This document shows positions 30,838 through 41,000 of a stretch of DNA of 64,000 nucleotides, in pieces. Under the pieces are notes generated by a model. That model did not search any database and was not told where the DNA came from. It saw only the letters and a list, made by a program, of their open reading frames with translations. The position numbers and the translations under genes are program-made. Origin of the DNA: Chionoecetes opilio (Eukaryota; Arthropoda; Malacostraca; Decapoda; Majidae); NCBI GenBank assembly GCA_016584305.1, contig JACEEZ010026211.1:1-64000 (forward strand). The letters are read 5' to 3'. The first letter of the stretch is position 1; every line of letters starts with the position of its first letter.

Positions 30838-31064
30838 AACTAGGGGTTCCATTTTCCCCTCCTACCTCTACAAGCACCACATGGTGCACTGCACAGCACG
30901 GTGACTGCCGAAGACCCATCGCTGGGTGACTCCCAATTCAAGATCAAGTTGAACTTGATCTTGAGTTCTAGGTTACCCAGCGATGGGTCTGCGATAGTCA
31001 CCGTGCTGTGCAGTGCACCATGTGGTGCTTGTAGAGGTAGGAGGGGAAAATGGAACCCCTAGTT
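30838..31064. repeat. 227-bp near-perfect palindrome
   Basis: Arms 30838-30950 and 30951-31064 are reverse complements with few mismatches; the centre is agatcaagtt/gaacttgatc with essentially no loop. The arms include caccacatggtgcactgc and cacggtgact. It could extrude a cruciform or give a long hairpin RNA. Part of the left arm sequence also occurs at 15236. Confidence 0.9.
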
Positions 31065-31214
31065 GCCTAGGGACTTCAGGAACCCTAGGCATCGCGATAG
31101 CATAAAATCTAACCACTGGACTGTGAAACTTCGTGTATAGATGCGCGAAACATAAAATGGGGAATATTTAGAGGTACCGCGAAACCTTGTATTCGCGAAC
31201 CAAGGCACTGTGAA

Positions 31215-32085
31215 ACTTGGTTCACCACTGTAGCTATCAATTCCTTCCATCATATTATTTATATAGACCATTAGCATCACTGGTGCCAGCATTAGGCCTA
31301 CCCTGGAGGAACTCCACTTATTACTCTGCACCACTCTGATTGTTAATCCTTTATGACTGTTCTCATTTCCCTATCATGCAAGTAATATTTTATCCATTTC
31401 AGCAAAGCATCTTTCACACCAACTATGTTTTAAATTTTTAATAAGTCTCTTGTGTGGTACCTTGTCAAAAGCTTTTTTCAAGTCCAGGAAAATATAAGCG
31501 ACCTATCAATCTCTCTTTTGTGTTTCATAACTCACTCTTGATTACAAACTTATTAAGTTTGTAGTGCAAGAACTGCCTTTCCTAAAACCAAATTGTCGAT
31601 CTGTAATAGTATTTGTATATTCAAGGCATTTCATCCATCTGTTTCTCACAATACTCTCACAAATTTTTGCAACAACAATGGTTAGTGATGCCGGCCTATA
31701 TTTCAGTGGCTCTTCTTTTGTTTCCCCCCTTTTGAATTGGGACTACATTTGCTCTCTTCTAATCTCAGGGTACTTTACCATCTGCTAGCGAATTCACAAT
31801 AATATCATGTATTTTACCCAATGTGTTTCTTATTACGCTCCATAATTATCCAACTTGACACTCAATTTGAACCCGGTGCTTTCCTGATATCTTGATTTTC
31901 AAACAATTTCCTTATTCATTGCATGTCCACTTCTATTTTCTCCCGCACAGTGTCTCTATGTCTATCTTCCTCTTCACCGAAATCACTCTCTCTGGTAAAA
32001 AAAACAATCTGAAAACATTCAATCAATACTCCAATAACTTTTGGAATAATTGGGATAGTTACCTAGAAAATATTAATAAATATTT
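31215..32085 (-). mobile_element. LINE RT fragment, LINE-A relative
   Basis: The complement of 31330-31205 reads LMLAPVMLMVYINNMMEGI, a diverged GVPQGSVLAP..IYVND block. Further 5', about 31500-31430 gives LDLKKAF-like and VPHKRL-like pieces, then about 31750-31560 gives a TN.L..F/KQFGF-type region. It is heavily shifted and 5'-truncated, and abuts the CR1-B tail. Confidence 0.55.
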
Positions 32086-32114
32086 AAGCTTATAAGTCTC
32101 AATGAAATACCTTA

Positions 32115-35060
32115 CATAAGAAGAACATAAGAAAATAAAGAAGCTACAAGAGGCCGCGAGGCCTCCACGTGGTAGTTCCTGTCACCTAACACTACCTACA
32201 TCCACCTTTCATCCCCATCCATGAACCTATCCAGCCCCTCTTTATAGCTCCCTAATGACTCCGCACTAACTACTTGTCTACTGAGACCATAATTAATTCA
32301 TTCACCACCCTATTTGTGAACCAGTTTTTCCCTATTTCCTTTCTAAATCTACGCTTTTCCAGCTTGAATCAGTTACTTCTTGTTCTACCCTGGTTAAAAG
32401 CCGTAAGAACTTTTCCTACCTCTCCTTTATTAAATCCCTTTATCCTATTAAAAACTTCTATCAGATCGCCCCTTACTCTGCATCTCTCGAATGAGTGTAA
32501 TTTTAATAACTTCAATCTCCTCTCATAACTAAAGTTACGCATCCCTTGTATCATTTTGGTCATCCTTCTCTGCACTTTTTCTAACAACACTATATCCATC
32601 CAGTAATATGGAGACCAAAACTGAACCGCATACTCTAGGTGAGGCCTGACTAGAGCCAGATAAAGCTTTAGAATAACTTCCGCACTTCTACTTTTAACAC
32701 TTCTGGTAATGAATCCTAATACTCTATTAGCTCTATTTCTGGCCTCAATACATTGTTTCCTAGGTCTGAGGTCTGGGCTCACCCTCACTCCAAGATCTTT
32801 TTCACCTTCTGATCTTTTCAGTGATACATTGCTTATGGTGTATCTATTACCAGGGTTTTTTCTACCAACATTCATAACGCTGCACTTATCAATATTAAAT
32901 TCCATCTGCTATCTGACTGCCCACTCGTTAAGTTTATCTAAGTCTCCCTGCAATATGTTTACATCAGACTGTGATCCAATAATCCTACCTACCTTAGTTT
33001 CATCAGCAAACTTGCTGATATCACTGCTAATCCCACTATCCAAGTCGTTCATGTAAATCAAAAATAGTAATGGACCCAAAACAGACCCTTGTGGAACTCC
33101 ACTTGTCACCAGTCCCCATTCAGATTTAGAACCATTAATTGTAACCCTTTGTTGCCTATTACTTAGCCAAGCTCTGATCCAATGAAGAACCTTCCCATCT
33201 ATTCCATGAGCCTTAACCTTATTTAAGAGTCGCTCATGTGGTACTTTGTCAAATGCCTTACTAAAGTCCAGATATATTATATCATAATCCTTATCATTAT
33301 CTGCCTTCTCATAAACTTTCCTATAAAAACTCAATAAATTGGTGAGACATGACCTACCCTTGGTGAATCCATGTTGTGAATCATTGATCAAACTATGTTT
33401 ATCTAAGTGCTCTCTAATGTTTTTTGCAATAATAGATTCCAATAATTTACCCACCACTGATGTTAGACTTACGGGTCGATAATTTGACTTTAGTCCTCTG
33501 TCTCCCTTCTTAAATATGGGAACAACATTTCCTTTCCTCTACAATAATGGCACATCGCCTCTCTCAACTGATTTCCTAAAAGTGTGCACTAACGACTCAC
33601 TAACAACCTCCTTGCATTCCTTTAATACCCTGGGATACACTTCATCTGGTCCTGGCATTTAAAATTCTTCATTTTATCTATACCCTCTTCCACCATTTCC
33701 CTAGTTATCACAATATCTTTGAGTTTCTCCTCATCGCTTCCTTTACACATTCACTTCAGGTATGTCTGTATCCTCTCGTAAAACTCCTCCGTAAAAACAT
33801 TTAAGAAATATTTTAGACATTATTACATATGTACCCACCCTGTCCAGACCTTAACGCCCTCCTAATTCGCCCCTATTCCCTTGTCTTAGTTACTATAAAC
33901 CTTAGGACCCTTTTGGTCCCTTTAATCTCATAATTGTCTTGCTACTCATTAATTTTCACTGCTTACACACGATTAATGTTCTTCACTGTCCTTACCATCA
34001 CTATCTGTTCCCTTACTTACCAATCCTTTTACTCCTTGACGTTTTAAATAGTGTCTCTTTTGGAATTGTTTTTTGATATTTCCCTTTAGGATTTTCTTTT
34101 CTGGACTTATTTCCTAAATAAGGTATCTTCTCCTGTCGCACTGACCTCACTTCCTTCTAACAAGCTCTAATCCTCCTCAGCCCCGACCTCACTTCCATGT
34201 CTAACCGCTCTAATTACCTCCAGATCCTTCTATTTTACCCTCTAATTGGCCTTTCCAGATGTCATCGCCTGACCTTCCCTGGAATTTTTTCCCTGCCATC
34301 CCCACCCTGTCTTACCGTAACATTTCTACCCTTACATCCCCATCATTCCCTTTTTAAACTTTGGTTCTTCTATCTGATTATTGGCCTTAATTAGTATTCC
34401 ATGTTTATTCACTTAAATCTGATCTCATTTTAGCTTTAATCTAACTTGGTCCTTACTAACTTTCCACACTTCACTTAACTAAATCGTCTCTATTTGTCAG
34501 CAATAGATCTAGAATATTATCTCCTCTAGTAGGCTCCTTGATGATTTGACTTAGGAAGTTATCCTGGATTATATTTAACAATTCATCTGCATCGCTGTCA
34601 CCTATGATTAAATCCCAGTCTATATTCCTAAATTAAAATCTCCCACCACGCATAGTCGATTATATCTGCAGGCCTTGTTTATTTCTTCCCATATAGGAGC
34701 TATTCATAATTTGCATAATTTAAGCCATACACTATTCCCCAAACCTCTACCCATATCTGCTCACCTCTCGTTTATAACATGCTGTCACAACACTGCAATA
34801 ACATTTTAACACCAACTCCTAACCTATCTTCCCCCTTTTCATTTAAACTTAACCCCTATCTCGACTACTCCTGCCTTTCGAAATACTTATACCCATATCT
34901 CGACTTTCGTGTTAATACTTTCTAATATGTAATATTATCTGTTATGCTATTAATTGTGGGAATTTATTCTACATATTTAACTTGATTCTCTTACCTACTC
35001 ACCCATATATCCCTGCCAACTCCATACCCTAGCTATCAACTAACTAGGATACTTATCGGT
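32115..35060 (-). mobile_element. CR1-B LINE, RT and 3' half
   Basis: A minus-strand element with its 3' end (AAGAACATAAG, complement of the TTCTTATG tail) at 32115. Endonuclease box VVGDFNF and the following NIDWDLIIGDSDADELLN with LDLLLTNRDDL are readable with frameshifts at about 34660-34480; RT spans about 33650-32369. The 5' limit of this part is not sharp. The element continues, after nested insertions, in the ORF at 38360-37026. Confidence 0.85.
32369..33680 (-). pseudogene. CR1-B reverse transcriptase with FADE instead of FADD
   Basis: RT blocks in order: KCQD/MPGPDEVYPRVLKECKEV, NYRPVSLTSVVGKLLES, DSQHGFTKGRSCLTNLLSF, YLDFSKAFDKVPHERLL, VTSGVPQGSVLGPLLFLIY, then KFADETKVGRII. The second catalytic Asp of F/YADD is Glu, which should remove activity. 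One TAG replaces the Trp codon in VRWQM (about 32906) and another stop lies near 33540. The C-terminal part (32905-32369) reads GEKDLGVRVSPDLRPRKQCI and QRRMTKMIQGMRNFSY. The frame is otherwise well kept, so the insertion is fairly young. Confidence 0.88.
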
Positions 35061-36075
35061 GGATAGTGGGTTAAAAATGGGCTGTAGGTCTTGTATTAAT
35101 ACTGCAATGGTCTTGTGATCCGCAGTGGTCGCCCGTGATCGAGGCCGCCCTGCAATGACAAGAGCCAAGTGGAGCGTAATCGTGATCGGCGTCAATGGTT
35201 ATCACGACCAAGTTATCAACACCGCAAGTATTAGTGGTTGTTTCTTGACATGTCCTTTGATTTTAACTTATGTAAGTCTTAATTCTTATCAGTATCAGTA
35301 GATCAAGAGATGTTACTCTCAACGGGAATGAAATGGTACTGTTTCCAAGTGGCGAGACCCACGATCAATACTATGAAGACGTGTATTCATGTCAGTGGCC
35401 GAATCTAATGGGCGGCGGCCTATTCCAGGTGGTCGAGAATCACGGCCAATTCCTTAAGTGTATGCTTTCAAGCCCCTAGCATCTAATACGGTCCAATCAG
35501 CTCGCTTTAAAAGGTTCTATTCTAGTGCAATCTTATTTCCTTACTGCGGCGGCATCGTCTCAGCTATTAATTATGGGTGGTACTATATGGTTTCTTGTAT
35601 TGCAACCGCGTCAAGTGTTGCAATTAATGAACCTATTGTTTGATGCTTGATATTTACATGGTCAATGGTCAAGATAATAGACCTCTTTTCGCTGCGGCGC
35701 TCACTAATTAATGGGCACGGTAAATGTAAGATTGCAATCTCTTGATCGACTTAATAACAGAAGGTAATAATGATGAATATAATAGCATTTTGTACAAAAA
35801 AGCTGTATTATGATGAAGTAGTAAGATTACATTTGTGCGTCAAGCAACTGGCACTGATGTTGACTTTGAAGTAACTCATTTCTCTAGCGCCGGAGCCCTC
35901 TGACCTAGACGAAATTTTCCTGGTATGGTATGCCCACCTAATTACATTTAGTTTTGAAGAATAGCATATTATTTTATATTTTTTAAACCTGCCGCACAGG
36001 GGGGTAGGCCTATGAATTTGATATCAGCAGTGAAGGGGTTAACCACTGGGAATATTAATTTATCCTATCCCAGTA
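35061..36075. other. Insertion inside CR1-B; no recognised gene
   Basis: It separates the two CR1-B halves. Short inverted ends gatcaagagatgttac (35310) and gattgcaatctcttgatc (35731) may bound a 0.45-kb MITE. At 36030-36054 cagcagtgaaggggttaacc looks like a piggyBac-type end (complement TTAACCCCTTCACTGCTG). A 61-codon frame at 35458-35643 has no recognisable domain. Confidence 0.35.
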
Positions 36076-36851
36076 CAGGGAGGCCCCGTTATACGAGCAT
36101 TCGGTATACGAGAATCCGATGATACGAGATGTGTAAGTTAGGGTCTATTTTCAATATACGAGATCGAAAATCCAATGATACGACATTCAAACTGGGGTGA
36201 GTAAAATTATCAAGTTCAAAATGCACGCCCTACCACTCCTGGGCTGGACAAAGGGGGATTTGGTTGACCCCAGTGAGGTCACCCCTAGCAAGTTGTGACC
36301 TGAAGGGTAATTAAGCATATGGTGCTGCCGGACATTTAGGTGTAATTAGCAGGTGTGCGGCCCCAACCTTGGGACAGCAGTCAGGTCACCCCTAGCAAGG
36401 CGTGACCTGAAGGATAATTAAGCATATGGCGCGGCCTGACCTGTAGGGGTAATTAGCAGGTGTGCGGCCCAAACCTTGGAACCACTACACTACCTTCTCT
36501 TGTATAATGTGGCGTCCCATACATTGCAAAGTCTTTTTTGCTTGTTATGCATGTTTTATGTTTAGTTAATGTGCAGTTATGTTATTTTGTGTGCTATTTT
36601 CTCTTTCGGAATGCTTTTTCTACAGAATAGGTAGTACAGTGTGGGTAATATAGACGCTGTGTGTTTGTTGTGTTTGCTATAGTTTATTTTAGCTTGAAAA
36701 ACATGTCTTTTTTTTTCTTCTTTTTTCTAATTGATGGGGTCCTGGAACCAAACCTATATTTTACCATTAGTTATGTGTTTCGTTATACGAGATTTCGCTT
36801 TACGAGTATGCCAGGTGGAACCTAACTGCTCGTATTTTCGGGACCTCCCTG
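36076..36851. mobile_element. pogo/Tc1-like MITE, 776 bp, TA duplication
   Basis: The left end is CAGGGAGGCCCCGTTATACG and the right end complemented CAGGGAGGTCCCGAAAATAC, flanked by TA on both sides (36074-36075 and 36852-36853). The inner ends repeat ATACGAGA motifs. A segment of about 115 bp is tandemly duplicated at 36275-36480 (gtcacccctagcaag, attaagcatatggcgc, ttagcaggtgtgcggcc). No transposase. Confidence 0.75.
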
Positions 36852-36989
36852 TACTAATCATTTACTTAAATTACCTTAATTATTACCCATTACCATTACA
36901 ATTATATATACATATCCCTATACGCACGCCCTCCTATTATGAGCAGAAAATACCTCTCACTAGGGGGGGGGGGGGAACAAACTACCACT

Positions 36990-38360
36990 CTACCAATTAT
37001 GAGAGGGTGTTTGGTGGATAATTTCCACAATTATATCAAAATCCTCTACACTATTTATTCCTCTCAGGAAATCTATCTTGTTTAAAATACTCCTACAGTT
37101 TGTATAGTAGACCTTCAAGCAACTCCTCTTATTTTTGTCCATTTTCCCTTTATCTTTAACTAAACCCCTCCTCTCTCTCTTCTTACGAATCATTTTAGTT
37201 CCCTGCCTTCTGAAACTCCTCCTAGTGTCGCAAGTTTCCCTTACCCCGACTCCAGTGTCTACTCCCCGGTTCTCTATCTTAAAAAAGCCTGCAGTGTTTA
37301 CCTCCATTTCAAGGGATTCAGACAAGATCTGAACTCCTTTCCTCGAAAAGTGCACCCCGTCCCTGCGGTAGAGGTTGTTATGCCCGAAAAAGAGGTCCCA
37401 GCTGTCGACAAAGGCCCAACCATTGGCTTTGCAATGAAGTGCCAGCCAGCAATTCACCGCAATAGCCCTGGAGTACCACATGTCGTCAACAAAGCGTCTT
37501 GGAAGGACACCACACACCACAGGGAACCCACCCCTGTCCCTAACTTTACCTACAGCTTCCTTGAACCGTCCTAGCAATTCCTCACTTCTTACACACTCAA
37601 CATCATTTCCCCCAGCGCTCAGGCAGACGATGGGCTTTTTCCCTTGGTCCGCCATGCACTCAACTATCTTATCACTAACATAGCCTATCCCCTTCCCTGG
37701 GTAACTCACCGACTTCATGCGCATCCCTTCCCTGTCACAGAACCTGCTGTCGAGATGCCTAACCTGACTGTCACCAACAACCAAGATTTTACCTTCGGGT
37801 GATGATGTATCGTCCACCGTCCTTACCTCTGTATCTTCCTCTTGCAGCCCCGAGAGTACCTGAAATGCGTTCGTGCACACAACATGGTCATTGTTTACCT
37901 TTTTCTCCTTTGGGCGTGCTCCATCGTGCTCAACCACCTGCCATTCACCATTCCTTGGTGACTTACTAGAGACCACTCCTTTAGTAGTAGCACAAGGCAC
38001 GTCTCCCTCTGGTACCTTTCCAGGTACATTCCTCGCATGTGCTCCTCCACTCACTCCTCCTCCACACTTAAGAGATCGTATCTCTATCTCTTGCTTCCTC
38101 ACCACGCTTTTCAAATCGTTCACTTCACTTACGAAATACCTTTTCAGGTCATCGATCGCCTCCAGAACAGACTTAAGCGCCACACCACACCATTCACTAC
38201 ACTCGACCCTTCTCTCTCCCTCAACCACACTCGCTTTCACCTCAGCCTCCTTCACCACTACCACATTACCACTCTCCACCACAGCAGAAGCACTCGGAGC
38301 CACTTCTCTACCCGCCTCGACCAAAACACTCGCGGCGCTAATCCCTTCTGCAGCTGACAT
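36990..38360 (-). CDS. CR1-B esterase ORF reading into the endonuclease
   Basis: 456 codons from ATG at 38360. Residues about 55-95 form a short coiled coil (VLEAIDDLKRYFVSEVNDLK). Residues 191-350 are an SGNH/GDSL hydrolase: ILVVGDSQVRHLD (Ser198), SYPGKGIGYV (block II Gly), LSAGGND (Asn252) and RRDGVHFSRKG (Asp334, His337). All expected catalytic residues are present. A Lys/Arg-rich linker (RKKRERRGLVKDKGK) leads at residue 415 to LKVYYTNCRSILNKIDFL, the first block of the CR1 endonuclease. The last 11 codons come from an insertion. Esterase domains are known in CR1 ORF1 proteins; its fusion in frame with EN is notable. Confidence 0.88.
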   Translation of the reverse strand: MSAAEGISAASVLVEAGREVAPSASAVVESGNVVVVKEAEVKASVVEGERRVECSEWCGVALKSVLEAIDDLKRYFVSEVNDLKSVVRKQEIEIRSLKCGGGVSGGAHARNVPGKVPEGDVPCATTKGVVSSKSPRNGEWQVVEHDGARPKEKKVNNDHVVCTNAFQVLSGLQEEDTEVRTVDDTSSPEGKILVVGDSQVRHLDSRFCDREGMRMKSVSYPGKGIGYVSDKIVECMADQGKKPIVCLSAGGNDVECVRSEELLGRFKEAVGKVRDRGGFPVVCGVLPRRFVDDMWYSRAIAVNCWLALHCKANGWAFVDSWDLFFGHNNLYRRDGVHFSRKGVQILSESLEMEVNTAGFFKIENRGVDTGVGVRETCDTRRSFRRQGTKMIRKKRERRGLVKDKGKMDKNKRSCLKVYYTNCRSILNKIDFLRGINSVEDFDIIVEIIHQTPSHNW

Positions 38361-38806
38361 CTAGACTCAGGTCTGACCTCACTAGACACCCACGCAGCTT
38401 GATAGGAGCACGTCCTGCCTCAGCCAAGTCCACACCTCAACTTTGTCTGATATGCTGTTCAAAATGTCCCCAGCCTTGCCACTTTACCATTCTGGCCAGA
38501 GCAATGTGGATAACTTAGCTGAAGGGAGAGGCGTTGATGATGTTAACAGCTTTGTAGACAAGATGGCGGCCTTGCAACAGGCTACAGTGTCCTGGAGCCG
38601 GCTGATGGGGTGAACTGGACTTGGTGTTTCACTATATTTGCTAGCGTTCAGCCAGAGGCTATGTCCACTTCGTGAGGATTATGTACAATAAACTGAACAA
38701 TATAATATCTCTGTTAAGTTATTGATATATGAACTTGGTGGTGTCTGGAAGAGTTCTTCCCCTCCGCATATGTAGGGACTGTGACGTCCCCGCTTTATAT
38801 ACAGTA
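38361..38806. other. CR1-B 5' region and possible LTR-like remnant
   Basis: The first 90 bases upstream of the ORF are probably the CR1-B 5' untranslated region. 38560-38800 contains gacaagatggcggcc, an aataaa at 38689 and ends gactgtgacgtccccgc; this could be a solo LTR end or simply unique sequence. No gene seen. Confidence 0.3.
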
Positions 38807-39980
38807 CAGTCAAACCTCGATATAACGGACTAAAGGGGGGGAGGAGTGGTCTGTTAAAGCCGATTGTCCGTTATAGCGAGGGTATTTTCCCAAGGGTGGA
38901 AAAATATATGAAAAAAAACAAAAAATTGTGAAATAAATGAGAAATAATCACACACAACCAGACTGTGTAGCTATGTTGGGAGGTAAACAGTGACTGGCAC
39001 TACATGCTGAATTTGGTCCGCTCCTACACGTGAAATAAATGAGAAATAATCTCAAACACAACCAGACCATGTAGCTATGTTGGGAGGTAAACAGTGACTA
39101 GCGCTACATCAGGGATTTGGCACACTCGCCCACGACTGTTCGGGACTGGTATTAGGAGAGGTAGTAAGTATAAAGGCTCGCTCATTACTGCTTGGTATGC
39201 TATGAAATTTCATTATTCTAGTTGATTGTAGACATATAATCACATTTGAATTGCTATTATTCATACATTTGAGTAAAGATATGAAAGTACTTTCAAGGCG
39301 TTTATCCACGCCTGGCAGCGCGGCCGCGGCAGCAGCAGCAGCATCATGAGACATTATAATCACCCCAAAATAGATAAAAAGGAAGAAAAAGTCTCCCGTA
39401 AAGTGATGGGTTATCCCTAAAATGTTGGTGTTTTCTCTCACTGTCTGGCTAGTCAAGCTCAATCTCTAGTGAAAGTTAAACAAACTACGAGCCAGATTCA
39501 GCCGTGTCTTCCGAAGGTATTGCTTATTATCATGACTAATGCTCATTATTATATATATTATATGGTTGTGAAGTGCAGTTCTATACACGTGTCACTATTT
39601 AGGTCAGTGTAGCACTACGTGTCACCTTAGATAAGGGTGATTTAGGGTGTTGAGGTGACAGGGAAACGTAGCAGCGGCCACGCCATAACACTAATAGTCA
39701 CTATTTTAAACAATACACACCTTCTACCACTAAATCACTAGCAACACAGGCTCCTTCCTTATATATCTTAATATGTGATACATCAAAACTCCTTAAAACC
39801 CAAGCATTCTAAAGTAAAACGAGAAAATAATACAATTATGTTGAGTTGACAATTCGAGCGGCGATAAGCGGTCTGATATGAAGAAAAAAAAAAAAAATAA
39901 TAATAATAATTGTCACGCAAATGGAGTCCGTTACATCCGAAGTCCGTTACATCGAGGTCCGTTATATGGAGGTTTGACTG
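38807..39980. mobile_element. Tc1/pogo-like element, 1.17 kb, TA duplication
   Basis: The left end is CAGTCAAACCTCGATATAAC and the right end complemented CAGTCAAACCTCCATATAAC, with TA on both sides (38805-38806 and 39981-39982). Inner motifs CGGAC recur near both ends. A block of about 105 bp is duplicated in tandem at 38930-39110 (gtgaaataaatgagaaataa, tgtagctatgttgggagg). No convincing transposase; the minus-strand frame at 39109-39462 has an Ala run from (gca)n and no domain. Confidence 0.75.
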
Positions 39981-40119
39981 TACAACTAAATTCTTTATAT
40001 TAGCTTCTAACTGGTAATGATTATACCATTTAGCCCTTTTTACTATTAGTCTATATTTCTTACCCAATACCCTACTAAAGTAAACTTATTTTTAAAATAT
40101 CCAGCGATTATAAGGCTGG

Positions 40120-41000
40120 AACAGTATTGGAGCGTGGAAAATTACCACAATCTGGGACCCGGCGATTACTGAACGGCTGCTTCAGGTTACATGACCCCCC
40201 TGGATCAAAGTCCTCCAATTTGATTTAGACCTCAAAGCCGCCTGTCTTTTGAGACCTCGATTCCCACATGGTGATCTGACAAGGCAGCTGGTGTCTGTAA
40301 TATCAGTGCGGAGCTCATCAAAGCTGGGGGTGAGGCCATGATCCGCGGGTTTCATGCTGTCTTGACTGCCGTGTGGCAATCAGGTACCATTCCTCCAGAC
40401 TGGAAAAGGGGGCTGGTCGTCCCTATCTGGAAAGGGAAAGGGAACTGTCAGGACTGCAACTATTACCGCGGTATTACACTGCTCAGCGTGCCAGATAAGG
40501 TGCTTGTCTATCTATTGCTGTCACGGATCCACAGTCATCTGATGAAGCATCAGAGACCTCAGCAGTCTTGGTTCACGCCTGGTAAATCAGCAATGGACCG
40601 TATCCTAGCGTTTCGAGTCCTGGTGGAATGTCGACATGAGTTTCAACAGGGGATGCTTGCAGCCTATATTTATCTCAAGAAGGCATTTGACTCAGTGCAT
40701 AGTGAGTCATTCTGGGATCTTCTGCATCTTCGCGTGATTCCTGCAGGGACTATTGGTTAAATGACGGGCCCCTGTACTTTTGGGACTGAGATTCCCTTTT
40801 AAAAGGTTTGGGGGGGTTTGTACCCCGGTTTTTTTTCCCGTTTTTTTATTTTTTAAACCAAATTTTTAAAAAAAAAATTCTTTCTTTCCCCCAAAAATTT
40901 AAATTTAAAAAAAATTTTGGAGCTTTTTCAGGCAAAAGGGAAAGCGACCACAGCTCTATTAAATATCCTGGCAATCCCTGAAATCTACACAAAAATAACA
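40120..41000 (+). mobile_element. RTE-E LINE, RT fragment; end in low-quality sequence
   Basis: Open stretch 40338-40760 encodes RT: MIRGFHAVLTAVWQSGTIPP, DWKRGLVVPIWKGKGNCQD, NYYRGITLLSVPDKVL, RPQQSWFTPGKSAMDRILA and YIYLKKAFDSVHSESFWDLL, ending IPAGTIG. From 40765 the sequence should continue with a GLYSGTES..KCGGG block, but homopolymer-inflated text replaces it. The NYYRGITLLSVP form is typical of an RTE-type family known from many animals. The piece at 57780 supplies the following blocks of the same family. Confidence 0.8.

Noticed and set aside
37873..38364. A + strand Ser/Thr-rich 163-codon ORF
   Set aside because: It lies exactly antisense to the CR1 esterase ORF, which has clear motifs.
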